Notes: generated by a model not told the origin, from the letters alone. Positions 33,661 through 44,889 are shown, numbered from the stretch's first letter. The stretch: DNA of 64,000 nt from Pyxicephalus adspersus (GCF_032062135.1 NC_092859.1:109132305-109196304); one strand, 5' to 3'. Translations and numbers: made by a program.

Positions 33661-34004
33661 GTGTTAGTCGTAGCTAAGGGGATAGACCTCTGGCCTTTGC
33701 AGCACTAGGTCCCAGGTTCGAATCTCTGCCTGGGCACTATCTGCATAGAGTTTGCAGGTTCTCCCAGTGTTCGCGTGCGTTTCCTTCTGGTATTCAAGTT
33801 TTCTCCCACATTCCAAAAACATGCAGTTAGGTTAATTTGCTTCTCCCCAAAATTGACTCTAGACCGTAATAAAAACATATGGCTGTGGTAGGGACATTAG
33901 ATTGTGGGACCCTTTGAAGGACAGGTAGTGACATGGCTATGGACTTAAAAAAGAGCTGCATAATATGTTGGCACTATATAAATACGATGTAATAATAATG
34001 AAAG
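33661..34004 (+). mobile_element. tRNA-derived SINE of V-SINE type
   Basis: The head has a pol III A-box-like TAGCTAAGGGGATA and a B box GGTTCGAATCTC. A central block GTTTGCAGGTTCTCCC...GTTTCCTTCTGG...TTTTCTCCCACATTCCAA matches the conserved domain of vertebrate V-SINEs. The 3' part has TAATATGTTGGCACTATATA and ends in AATAATAATG. The tail is shared with the LINE at 15.5-17.9 kb and the orphan tail at 48.8 kb, so an L2/CR1-group LINE is the likely mobilising partner. Confidence 0.88.
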
Positions 34005-34955
34005 ATTATGTTTCTCCTCAATATATATCTTATTTTTTATATATAAAACACAGAACAAAATTCAAGAATTGGGCTTCCAATGTGTCTATCATGTATATCA
34101 AATTAAAAAAAACAATAATCCTGTGAGGAAAGTATTTGTTTGCGTTTTAACAAATAACTATTTCCCACACTTGGTGGAGATAAGGGAATTGCCTAAAGTA
34201 TGTGCCTCCCATAAAAATAGCATGGATGAAGCTTGCTATGCAGTATGGACCATACTGAAATAATTTACAGTATTTAACTGTCAATGGGCAGTTTAAACAC
34301 TTTTATCCTGTGCAAGATTTTTTTTTTCATGGACTGAATAAATAATTGCCAAATAAATACTTAGTTAATGCGCATTATAAAAACTGTATCTGTATCAACA
34401 TCAAACATATTTTAAATACACTGCAATTCTCACTATCAAAGGATCTTTTTTTACCTTTTACAATATTGATTTTGGTAATTATTTGCTTAGAGCTAAAATG
34501 CTCAAACTTATAACAGCAGAGTTTTAACAGATGCTGCTTTCCATGCCTGCTGCTAATAAGGGAGACTAATGCATCTCTAAAGTATGCAATGTGATTTCTT
34601 CTTTTCCCAATTTGGAATGTTCCTCCACCAAACTCAATACTCATAGCTATGCTATGTATGAGTTTGACAGATGTACTGCCCAAGGGTCATGCCCCAGCAT
34701 ATATCTTTGCAGTTGCTGCACACCAGTCACATGTTGTCCTGCTGTCTTCTATTCACTTAAATTATGAAACACTTTTAAATATGCATACATTGAATGTTTC
34801 ATATGAAAACACTCAAATTGTGAATTAGTAACATATAATATTAAAAGATATTTTTACAAGATTGAAATTTTCCAGGAACATTTACTGATAAAATTAAATG
34901 CTAAAACCTATATATATTTTGAATATATTTTAAAAGGCACCAAGCACTACATGTA
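34005..34955. other. AT-rich stretch without genes
   Basis: No recognisable gene or repeat. Confidence 0.5.
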
Positions 34956-34959
34956 TTTA

Positions 34960-35640
34960 TTACATGAAATATTTACATTCTTTTTCAAATACAATCATTT
35001 CTTGACAAGGTGTCAGCCTTTTGTACCCCCCAGCAAAGAAAAGAGGAGAATCAATAAGTGTAGGACCACAGGACTGGGTGAAAGAGGATAGAATGGAAAG
35101 GATTAAAAGGATAAAATGGATGGGATAAAAGATATGGTGGGCTTGAAAGTGAGGAGGGGTAAGGTCAGGTGACAAGAGTGTGGTCAGCTTTCACAACCAC
35201 CCACCCACTCTTCCTTTGGGGTTTTGGAACTTTAGTTAATGCATTGTCATTGCAAAATGTGTGGTTTTGTAGGTCCGTAAAAGGGGGGTTAATTGAGATA
35301 AGGGAGCAGAGGGTGGAACCCATTGGGGCATGGAGTTCCTGTATAAGTGGAGCCTCACGTGACACGTGGTTGTCGTGAAGCCCAAAGTGAGCTGTAGATA
35401 CAAGTTTAACTGCCCTTGAAACGGTACATTGGAGGCTGGCAGCCTTTAAGTGAACTATCCATGGTGGTTGTGGTTTTTCTGTAGTTTCATTGACCTTCAT
35501 ATTTATAAAAATGTACCTGGATGTTATAAGTATTGTTTGTATGTTGGTAAATAAGTTTTTATCGTTATGTTAATAAAGGAATGCTATGGCCAGTTTACTC
35601 CAAGCTATGCCTTGTGTTTTGTTTAAAGGGAATTATGGTA
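34960..35640 (+). repeat. Possible LTR- or DIRS-type terminal region
   Basis: GC-richer block with a TTAATAAAGGAATGC polyadenylation-like signal near 35.57 kb, followed by TATGGCCAGTTTAC and a T-rich tail. It resembles the 3' end of amphibian LTR/DIRS-type retroelements. No matching second repeat or reverse transcriptase was found. Boundaries and class are uncertain. Confidence 0.3.
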
Positions 35641-36729
35641 ATGAGATAAGAGTTTGGGGTAGGCTGGGTTGGGGGAAATAATTACTTCTTCTATACCCTG
35701 GTCAAGTAGGGCCACAAACCTGGGTAATCCATCTGGCAGGACTGATTAGTCTGTCTTCTTTTCAGACAACTAAATAAGAAAAGACGGTAAATAAATGCTG
35801 AGGGGGAGCGCTAGAAAAAAAATAAACAGTAGATCGGGAGGAGAAGATTCCCATGGATGATGTACTGGCAGAGGGCAACATGATTTGAATGGTATGATTC
35901 TTTGCCCCAGCCTTTAAGCTTCATTCCTGACAAGAGCTCTACTACTTGGTGCAAAGAAACATCTTGACAATAGGATGCTACCACCTTCATGCTTTACTGT
36001 AGGTATAGTGTTCTTTAGAGTGTGAGTTGCAATGACTTGCATATGATGTGATCTATTTAACATTATTATAGACTCTTAGTAAATTCTCAAGCCAACCCCT
36101 ATCCCTACTGCTCACCCTTACAAGAGAGAAAAACCTCCACTGTGTGTTTAGTAAATTATAAATTTGGGCCTCAATAAGGCTTTGTTAAGAACAAGTGCAC
36201 TCCAACTTTAAAATAGGCTATATATGATGATACAGAATAAACCACAGTCCATGTTGTTTTCAAATAGTTACTTTGAAAAGTATGAGCATATGATTACTTG
36301 ATACTTTGATACTTGATACTTACTAAAAAATTAGTATTATGCAGGTGAATAGACCACTTACAATAACATGTGACAGATAGTATATAGTAATAGGATTAGT
36401 CTACAGTCTGTAGGTTTCTATTTCAAGGAGGGGATTTTGTGTCATTCATACAGGTAAAATAGGTTGTAGGATTTATGGCTTAAACACCTATGAAACTTAT
36501 GAATTGTATTTCATTCAAATAAAGTATACATAATTGTGAACAAAGGCATATTTACATCATATTTTATCACAGCATTATGATATCTCAATGTCTATTGGCA
36601 TCATGGAGTTGAAATAGTGCAGCTAGACAAATATTCGCTATGGAAGTAGTTATTTTTTAAGAATCACTAACAACAAACGAGACTTGGCACATATAAACAG
36701 AATTAATATCATATATAGCTCAAAACTGT
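35641..36729. other. Unique stretch without genes
   Basis: No clear element or exon. Confidence 0.45.
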
Positions 36730-36885
36730 TTCAATAACGTCACTTATTTATTGTTATAAATAGCTTTTTAATCAAGTTTTTCACTAAAAACATTTAAAAC
36801 CTAAGCAAAAATATGCCGTTTCATAATTGTTTCATTCTTCCCTTGACATGTTTTGTGAATCTAGTCCATTTCCTCAAGAGGAAAA
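36730..36885 (-). mobile_element. Penelope-type terminal fragment with decayed hammerhead-like stem
   Basis: On the minus strand, CTTGAGGAAATGGACTAGAT then TCACAAAACATG matches the 18.4 kb family (TTGAAGAAGTGGACCAGATC, CACGAAATGCG). CGAAAC has become CAAAAC. The downstream ATTTTTGCTTAGG-like region also resembles the 18.3 kb arm. Confidence 0.45.
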
Positions 36886-37605
36886 ATAACTTTTTGAAGA
36901 GCTACAAGAAGCAATTCACCTCATGAGTATGTGATCCCCTCAACAGTAATGGCATTGCAGACCAAGAGGTACAAGCATGGCTGGCTCCACTCTGCCCACA
37001 AGGGCCAATCTTTTCAAAAATGTGGCTTTTAAAGGCTTATCTTTCTGCATTGGTTGGGATGTTTGTTTGATTCTCGTTCATAGCTGGAAACTTTTACATA
37101 TTTTGACACTTTTTTGAAAAGATCAGCCCTTGTTGTTTACTTCTTTGCATAAAAGTGGAGTGGTCAGCAATTGCCTATATTTAGCAATCCTGCCTATATT
37201 TTAATGTTAATATTTTAAAATTTTAAAACACTTTTTAACAATTTTTGTTTTAGGAAATAGTTCTATGGGTCCTCCAGACATCCCCAGCAATTTTGGTGAT
37301 AATTTAACCCTAAAAAGTACACAATTCTGACTTTTCTATTGACTACATTGTAAAATGTCATCCAAAAGTACAAAAAGCCTCTAGAGCGAATCCTAGCTAT
37401 TTTGAATGTTAGTTTAATGAATTTTGGATGGGCAAATTTAAAGGGCAAAATATAGGCAAAAGAAACTTGAGCAATGTGAAAAAGCGAACCTGACCTAGAA
37501 AACAAATAAAATGTGCAAAAATTGGATTAAATCCACAGGTAAAAAATGTATAAATTCAACCCTATGTGTACTAAATTAATACAAATATATATTTATATCT
37601 ATATC

Positions 37606-37650
<45 letters not shown>

Positions 37651-38743
37651 TGCCCCATTGCATGCCTACAGTTTAAAATAACACAAAAAATATAAAGTTG
37701 ACAATGTCAAAGAATGCTACTAAATTTTTTAAAAATTTTATTTCATATTTGTGGTCACAGTTCAACAAAATGGAAAGTCAACAGCTGGCCCTTTCACTAA
37801 AGTGATTATTTTTTGATATTACAATTCAATTCTAAATATTCAACATGAACTGGAAATGACTTTTTCTTGAGAGCCATTGTAAATGAGATTGTTGCATTCA
37901 ACACCTCTGTTTTATTTCATCAAGGCGGACAAAAATAACACTCCAGTAATATTTATTTATTTTGGATGAAATACAAATATACTATAAACAGCTGCACAGA
38001 CTGTAATGCCAATCCACAGTAATCATCTACATAATACTACCACAAATTTCCAGGTTAAAAGAAAAAAAAAATCAATGCAAGCTGTCAGTGTGTATCTGCA
38101 ATCTCATTATATTTAATCACCTATATAGATTAAGAATCCTCCTATGATATTGAATCTGAATAATAATGTTTTTCTGAAAACCTTTCAGGTAGTTTGAATG
38201 TGAAGAGTAGGATAGAGTGAAGGGGGGAGCTAGTGTGCCAGTGGTCGCTAACTTGAATGTTGCATTTCCTTCCAACATTTCTTTTCACAAAAGCACACCT
38301 AAAGAAAATGAACCATAAGATTTCTATGGGACTATGGGTTTATTTAGTGGTAACTTTGACATTACTTATGAAAACAAAGTAAAACGCACATTGGAAAACT
38401 AGGCTTTTTTGGCAATTATATTTTCTTAAAATTGATGTTATATCACATTATTTTATTTAAAACTTATGACAGTAACACATAAACAATAAATTTAAAAATG
38501 TATGATTGAGATATACATATATATATTCTATAATTTGTTATGTCTAAATATACATGGCACAAAGCACAGAAAAGTTATTTGCAAAAAAAAAAAAAAAGTT
38601 GTTAAAAATAGGAAAATGGGGAAAAGGAGAGGAAAAAGGTAAGTAATGATGAGTTAAATATGGTTTACTATGGTTCAATAAGAGTTAATTAGGAACACAT
38701 TTTATTTAAAAGAAAAAAAATGTTTTTGCTTTGCTAGTAGTGA
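36886..38743. other. AT-rich stretch without genes
   Basis: Contains the (ATCT)n tract listed separately and a poly-A run at 38.58 kb. No coding signal. Confidence 0.5.
37596..37651. repeat. (ATCT)n microsatellite
   Basis: Tetranucleotide run of about 13 units. Confidence 0.95.
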
Positions 38744-39450
38744 ACAAAAACAAAAATAGATACGTGGGTTTTTTTTATAAATAGTGCTAGCTAATAGCTA
38801 ATAGCGCTTGTTGTATTCAGCGATCTAATACATAATAGAATACATCATAGAATACATAATCATAGTAGTGCGAAATCAAAAATTCATAGTAACATACATT
38901 TAGATGGCACAGAGTGAATTGCTTGACATCAAATTTGTGCTAGACAAAGGTAACCTACGTTATGAATGTAAAAGGTTAAATATATCAACTGCAAACATAT
39001 AATTAATACAGTAGAAAGGTGACGCGTTGCCGGAGAAAGCCGAACCCGATGCGTTTCACCCAAATGAGGGCTTTTTCAGGGGTAGCTGTGCGTCTGATAT
39101 AGCAGTTGTAAATATAACACAAAGCCTGAACATGCAAAATATAAATACATGTAAATATGTAAAACAATTGGTACAATTTAGAAGTATACATATATATGAG
39201 GTAAATGATCGATATTACCCGAAGTAATTGTATAAATTATGTAAATATTTGATTGTACATGTAAATTACTAAATCAAATTGATAATGGAGAAGTGATCAT
39301 AATAGGGAGGTTTAATTATTGTATGAAGGTGAACTATGATAGATCTAGTAAATATAAAGAATTAAATGAAGATAACTTACATAGGTCCCAATCGGGAAAC
39401 ACTCCTAGTAGGTTACTTGAGTACAACACATAAAAGGTATTCCAGGCAGG
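38744..39450 (-). repeat. Left outer pLTR, outward-facing
   Basis: Reverse complement of 45700-46385. It includes CTGCCTGGAATACC at the inner edge, TTTGCATGTT(C/G)AG, the hammerhead-like region at 39020-39082 and an outer end at TCTATTTTTGTTTTTG. Confidence 0.85.
39020..39082 (-). other. Hammerhead-like ribozyme motif, left pLTR
   Basis: Minus strand: CCCCTGAAAAAGCCC, loop, GGGTGAAACGC, a stem-loop, then AACGCGTC. GAAAC is intact and ACGC pairs with GCGT, leaving C as the would-be cleavage-site nucleotide. The first core block reads CTGAAAA instead of CTGANGA, and one extra A precedes stem II, so this copy is probably inactive. Hammerhead motifs are known in Penelope-like pLTRs. Confidence 0.5.
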
Positions 39451-40095
39451 TAAACTCTGCTTGTTTGGGTGGAACGCCTCGGATTTAGCTTTCTCCGGCT
39501 ACACGTCACCTCTCTACTATATTGTTTATATCTTTGCAGTTGATATATTTAACATTTTAATCTTTTACATTCATACCTCATACACTAATCTTTCTTTGGT
39601 TCACATGCTCATTGAGTCAGAATACTTTAACCCAAATCTCTAGTAACAGTGGAGTCTTTGATCAACCTAACCTCTTCGGTTATATCATTAATTGATTTAC
39701 TTGGTACCAGTTGGGACGACTTAGTAACTCAGGTTAAACAACAATGCAAGTAAGTCCAGCCCAATAGATCAAAGATCAACTCACTTATCTCTAAAGTAAA
39801 ATGAGTATTGGAAACGAAATCTCTCATACACTGGCACATTAGTTTCTATGAAAAATACATTTTTAAAATGCATTAACCCACTGGGCCTCAGAGTACAAAT
39901 GTTCATCATACTGAATGAATAAAATCAGAATGGGAAAATACACCTAAAGAATGCTCAAGTAAACTCATGGCACTCTTGATTTTTTTATTCTAAATGAGAA
40001 TTGGACACGATAGAACAACAAACCAAAGAGATTCACTCTCAAAATCTAAAATTGATTGATTCAGAAGCATTTTCGGATCAATATGAACTCCTTAA

Positions 40096-40175
40096 CCACC
40101 TGGCCGTTAAACCCGACCTTGGTTCGGGGTAAAAACACTTGCAAAAAGTGTTAAACCCGAACTTTTCTCAGGTGG
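40096..40175. repeat. 80-bp mini-palindrome at the element's left end
   Basis: CCACCTG...CAGGTGG with inner arms TTCGGGGTAAAAACACTT and AAGTGTTAAACCCGAA, followed at once by another TTAA (40176-40179). The left end is therefore itself a foldback unit bounded by TTAA. Confidence 0.8.
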
Positions 40176-40984
40176 TTAAAAATATAAACAAACGTTAATT
40201 GCTATCTGATTTTCATATATTGTATGACAATCGGATTACAACTGAAAGAAAATACTTACCCTGTCCCCGCAGCTCCTCCAGCAGCAATAAAAAATTTGCT
40301 ATTGTTGCTGGCATCTGCAGTGAGATGTGAAGCACAATGCAGAAATCCTCCATTGTGCTTTGCATCTCTCTGGAGATGCGAGAAGCAGCAGCTCCAGCGT
40401 CTGTGTGCCTGTGTGAGCAGGCAGGGAAATCCCCACTCACATCACCCCGGGAGGATGAGTCATGGGGTGGTGTATAGTGGTGTGTCTGGGAGGGAAATTT
40501 AAAAGCAGATTAAAATGTAATCTGCTTTTAAATGGTTTTTACAGTACAAAAACACCACACAATATGAAATAAAAATAAAAGTACATTTTTAATTTTATAT
40601 TTTATTTTTAGATTACATTGATGTCTATTTTTTCATAATTTTTTTAAATTATTATTTATAATTATGTATTATATTATAATTTATGATTATAATATAATAA
40701 ATAAATATAATTATCATACCCGGGAGTTAATCCTAAGAATTACAAGCCCACAATATAAACTAAAATTTCTATGCAAAAAAAAATAGGATAGGATTTTATT
40801 AAAAGTACTTTTTTTTTTACATGATTGTGTGTTTCAAACTTTTTTATATTCATGATATCTACTAGACCCTTGTTCAGACATATTTCTGTAACTTACAGGT
40901 CTACAATTTAAAAAAAAAATTTCATGAAAAACAGTGTACCGCTTTTGGTACAGAAATCTAGACATCAGTGAAATGCCCAGGTGG
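40096..40984. mobile_element. TTAA-flanked DNA transposon (piggyBac-like, non-autonomous)
   Basis: 889-bp insertion flanked by TTAA on each side (40092-40095 and 40985-40988). Termini CCACCTGG and CCAGGTGG are inverted. The homologous arm at 45.09 kb has an uninterrupted single TTAA here, proving the insertion and its target duplication. TTAA targeting and CC-initiated ends suit piggyBac; Kolobok also uses TTAA. There is no transposase ORF. Related ends occur at 21.3, 25.5 and 48.1 kb. Confidence 0.9.
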
Positions 40985-41121
40985 TTAAACAACATCTTGA
41001 AAGATTCAATATTGACATTTACAATAAAAAGTATAGAAAATTACAAAAGGATAAGTGGGCATTTTTGAGAAACCAAGCCTACAGGAGGGACAGACACCTT
41101 TAGACCCAAACCCAGTGGATT

Positions 41122-41925
41122 ACCTGTTAAGTCTGGAAGAGAGATAAGCCCCAATGGGGAACAGAGGGAGCTGCAGCCACTGAATGTGCTGAATGATGAT
41201 TCACTGGGGGAATCCCAGGACCCGCCTTATAAACCTAGAGAAGGCGGTGTTCCGGTGATCATCCCACACATGGATGCACTGAACCGAGAGAGCTCCCTGT
41301 GCGTAATCATAATGATTGAATGCGTCACCATGGGGGCGTGTATGGACTGCCCTCAGAGTGACGCGTATCCGCTGGGGAATCCCTTCACCGCGATCAGCTG
41401 CAGCTATCCCCAGTAGCCAGACAGATTGGGACTGCTGGGGGCAGCACAGTGGGTGGGCATTTTTTTATATCAGAGTGATTTTAATAAAAAGAATGCTGTA
41501 GATAGGGGAACATTTAGAACAGAGATAAGTAGGACTATGCAGGACCGTCCATGGGGATGGATAACTCTTATAAGGATACATTGATTGTGCTTGTGTAATG
41601 GTCCAAAGGACATATGCTGAATGTGAAACATGACAGAAATAGCATAATCCAAATCTAAATATAAACATTTCACAGTATGTGTACTGTACTTATTACAACA
41701 TATCCATACAACAGAAAAATACACTATACAAATGAATGCAAATGATAGTTGTAAGAATGAAATGGTAGTTTTTCACAAGTCATGTAGTGTGGCATTTCTA
41801 TACCCGACTGTAAAATCATAGGAAAATTACGCATAGATATCCTAGGGTAAAATCTGTATCAGAATAAAAAATGGGGCTCATTAATTGTGATTACATATGA
41901 TCAATCAGAATTACAGAAAAGGCTT
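41122..41925 (-). other. Penelope element 3' region
   Basis: Non-coding sequence downstream of the GIY-YIG remnant on the minus strand. A GC-richer block at 41.2-41.45 kb contrasts with AT-rich neighbours; possibly 3' UTR or an internal promoter. No ORF is recognised. Confidence 0.5.
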
Positions 41926-41929
41926 AAAA

Positions 41930-42420
41930 TTGAGGATCTTGTTAAGTCCTGGGGTGTAATAGGCTTTCAAGAGAAAGATCCATTTAGTTTCTTGTTGGAG
42001 TAATATTTTATCAAAATCACCCCCTCTAGGACTGGAGGAATATATGTTTCAGAGTTGCAAATTTGATGCAGGTTGCATCGAACTTGTTCTCTGTGCCAAC
42101 ATGAAAACTAATCGGGGTTGTCATTTTACCATTTTGAATCAAATAAACATGTTCATAAATTCTTTGTCTAAATGTGCGTTTCGTTTTACTGACATTAAAT
42201 CTGCCAACAACATGTGATGAGGTAAATTACTCCTATAGTTTGGCAATTCACAAAGTGGTGAATTTTGTGTATAGTCCAATTAGAAAGCTTGAGAGCTTGG
42301 CTCTCAAAATTCTATTTACACTGTTTGCATCATCCGCATTGGAATGTGCCATGAGGTCTAGTGGCTTTGGAAGATGAGCATTCACGGCTGGAGACCAATG
42401 AATCTTTTATAGAACCAGAT
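41930..42420 (-). pseudogene. Penelope GIY-YIG endonuclease remnant
   Basis: Read on the minus strand after the RT. NVSKTKRTFRQRIYEH (near 42.15 kb) corresponds to the family's YVGKT-R-F--RI-EH segment, with the GIY/YVG part degraded. Downstream, after a frameshift near 42.03 kb, RGGDFDKILLQQETKWIF and TPGLNKILNF match the RGGD---LL--E--WI and PxGLN tail of the domain. This nuclease nicks DNA during Penelope-like integration. The reading frame is broken by stops in the upstream spacer and by the frameshift, so it is inactive. Confidence 0.75.
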
Positions 42421-42644
42421 TTTCTTTATGTTATTTGTGGTTTGGAATTAGTATATGTCTGAACTGTTGGATCTCTGAAAGGATATTCCAGTGTTTTGAG
42501 AGAATGTTTCAAATAGTATTATGGTGGCGGTTGTATAGGGTGATCAGGCGTAGTTTGGAATCTGAGCAGGGTTTTTTGGTTTGATGGATGAGGTTGTCTC
42601 TTTTGAGGGGACAGACTCTGTGATAGGATTTCTTTAAAAGTTTC

Positions 42645-43963
42645 TTACTGTACCCTCTTTCTAACAGTCTCGTGGTAAGTTCTTTTGCCTCTGTCTAAAA
42701 GTCTTTTTTTGGAGGTGCAGTTTCTTTTTAATCTCAGCATCTGGTTGTATGGGATGCTGTTTATGAGAGGTTTAGGGTAGGAGCTAAAGGTGTGCAGGAT
42801 TGTATTCCCTGCGGTGTCTTTCCTGTGTAAGGTAGTAGTGACCTGTAGGTCTTTAGTAATCATAAGGGACACGTCCAAAAAGGCAATTTGGGTGGGCTGG
42901 GAATTCATGGAGAATTTAGGATTGTACGGGATGCTTTGAATAAAATTGAACATCTTGGCTATGAGGTCAGAAGGTCCTGTCCAGATAATAAGGATATCAT
43001 CAATGTATTGCCTCCACATAAGAATGTGGGGTCGATACATTGAGAAGCCTGGATCAGAGAAAAGGTGTTCTTCCCACCTACCCAGATACAGGTTGGCGTA
43101 CGATGGTGCAAATTTAGTTCCCATCGCCACCCCCTGTATCTGAAGGTAAGTGATATTGATGAAGATGAAGATATTCTGAGAATCTACTGTAGAAGTGATA
43201 GAATGAATGTGTTGTAGGCCTGATAGGAAGAATCTGTCTAGGATGTGTCTAGGATGGAGGCTATTATTTTTAGTCCTAGTGTATGTGGGATGGAACTGTA
43301 AAGTGCTTGGACATCAAAGGTGACTAGGGTAGAATTCAGTAGTACTGTTAGACCTTCCAACTGATGGAGAAGTTGTATAGTATCTCACAGGTACGAGGGG
43401 AGATTTAGTACCAATGGTCTAAGGTAGGTATCTACCAGATCACTGGCATTTGAGGAGATTGAATTTATGCCAGCTACAATAGGACGTCCAGTGGGATTGG
43501 TGCGTTTTTTGTGTATTTTAGGTAGACTATAAAAGGTTGGCATGACTGGGTGTTTGATCCACAAATAAACTTTTGTCTTTGTAACAATGATACCTAAAGA
43601 ATGTGTTGTATGAATAATGGAGTAATATACCTCATAGAAGTTAGATATGTCTGAGTGATATATGGTTTGATACCATTCAGCATTGGCAAGAATTTTGAGG
43701 CACATCTCTTCGTAGTGGGAATTGTCCATGATTGCTGTGTTGCCTCTTTTGTCAGCAGGTTTTATAACAATGGAATGATTATTTTGCAAAATAGATAACG
43801 CTTGTTTTTGTGCCAATGAGAAGTTAGATGGGGAGTGTAACTGTTTGAAGTTACCTTCCAGTATATCTTTGGTGACCATATTGACATATTTGGTATAGGA
43901 GATAGGTGGAAAGCATGAGATTTGGGACGCTTCATAGGGATGGTAACTGCCCCAATAGGGCAA
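42645..43963 (-). pseudogene. Penelope reverse transcriptase remnant
   Basis: Minus-strand RT in three frame segments. The first (43385-43963) has IVIKPADKRGNTAIMD, FYSLPKIHKKRTNPTGRPIV and SNASDLVDTYLRPLVLNLPS, typical of Penelope fingers. It stops at a TGA where the family has Arg in PSY(I/L)RDT. An intermediate piece holds FDVQALYSSIPH (motif A). The last segment (42645-43130) has AMGTKFAPSYANLYLGRWE (motif B), QYIDDILIIWTG (motif C, YIDD), FLDVSL, TTLHRKDTAGNTILH and LRLKRNCT. The reverse transcriptase makes the element's cDNA. The catalytic Asp residues of motifs A and C are present, but frame breaks prevent expression. Confidence 0.92.
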
Positions 43964-43965
43964 AA

Positions 43966-44174
43966 GATTCTAAAAAAATGTCCCTAGTGTGGGTTTTGGG
44001 GATAGTTCCCAGCATACGGGTAAGTTGTGATAGAGACGAAGGAGGAGTACGGGGAACAAACTCAGGGGACGCAGAGGGTATAGAAAGGGTGGGTTCCAGA
44101 GTGGTGGGAATGTTTATGTCCGTGGTAGTGATATTGTCAGTGTGAGATACTGGTGTGTGGTAAGTAGTAAATAT
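43966..44174 (-). repeat. Internal duplication in the Penelope ORF, copy 1
   Basis: About 200 bp repeated at 44553-44764 with scattered differences; shared blocks include GTTCCCAGCATA, GGTAAGTTGTGATAGAGA, CGCAGAGGGTATAGAAAG and GTCCGTGGTAGTGATATTGT. On the minus strand it encodes a Thr/Ser/Pro-rich linker. Confidence 0.85.
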
Positions 44175-44437
44175 ACTGTTAACAGGTGGGTAGAAACAGG
44201 GGAGATTGTAGCTTCTGGGTTTTGTGTAGAGGTCTCCTCTAATAGTTCATGGAGGGTTTTAGGATTTCTAAAAACTTGGATCTTAAGGTCTTTCATATCT
44301 GAGATATCTTGTGGTGCATTAGGTTTCAAAGATCGGTCATACATTAATTTAAGGGTTAAGTTTCTTGCAAAAAGATGAATGTCCTTAATGAGTTCAAATT
44401 TATTGTATTTGCTCGAGGGACAGAAGGAGAAGCACAT
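44114..44437 (-). pseudogene. Penelope pre-RT segment
   Basis: Open minus-strand fragment with SKYNKFELIKDIHLFARNL, LKLMYD and LHELLEE. It corresponds to the conserved segment ahead of the RT in Penelope-like ORFs (FxxxxDIxxFxRxLxLK). It runs into the duplicated Ser/Thr-rich linker. Confidence 0.7.
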
Positions 44438-44552
44438 TTTAAGGACATCTTCTTTTGGGAATTTCTAGGTTAGATTTTTTGGGGGATCTTGGAGAAAAAA
44501 AATTGGGATTGATCCCTTGGTGGGGTTTTGGAGATGGAAGGGACTGAGATGG

Positions 44553-44764
44553 AGATCCTAAAAATGAGTGCCTAGTGTGTGTTTTGGGGATGGTTCCCAG
44601 CATAAGGGTAAGTTGTGATAGAGAGGAAGAAGGAGGAAGGGGAACAAACTCGGGAGACGCAGAGGGTATAGAAAGGGTGGGTTCTGGAGTGGTGGGAATG
44701 GTTATGTCCGTGGTAGTGATATTGTCGGCTTGAGATATTGGTGTGTGGTTAGTAGTGAATATAA
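44553..44764 (-). repeat. Internal duplication in the Penelope ORF, copy 2
   Basis: Second copy of the 43966-44174 unit. The repeats lie on either side of the pre-RT segment, so the duplication enclosed or transposed coding sequence. Confidence 0.85.
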
Positions 44765-44889
44765 CGTCAACAGAGGAAATTTCTGTGGGCAGGTTAAGTA
44801 CTGGACAGGTAGGTATGAGTGCAAGGTCTAGAGTAGGGGCAGCGATGGAGGGTTTATGTTTAAATTACTCTGGACAGTGATCACTTAAA

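Larger units (their letters stand above)
39459..41121 (+). repeat. Left inner arm: leader and N-terminal coding part, inverted
   Basis: Plus-strand copy of the region read on the minus strand at 44968-45700. It begins within the hammerhead-like region (TTTGGGTGGAACGCC), then GGCTACACGTCACCTCTCTA, a leader, and a coding part resembling the Penelope N-terminus (QHLERFNIDIYNKKYRKLQ, KWAFLRNQAYRRD near 41.0-41.1 kb). The match to the other arm ends near CCCAAACCCAGTGG. Confidence 0.8.

Noticed and set aside
33661..33740. Genuine tRNA gene
   Set aside because: A- and B-box-like sequences are present, but no cloverleaf closes and the segment continues into a SINE body.
35165..35500. Host coding exon in the GC-richer block near 35.3 kb
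   Set aside because: Frames on both strands are short and without family resemblance; the block looks more like the terminal region of a retroelement.
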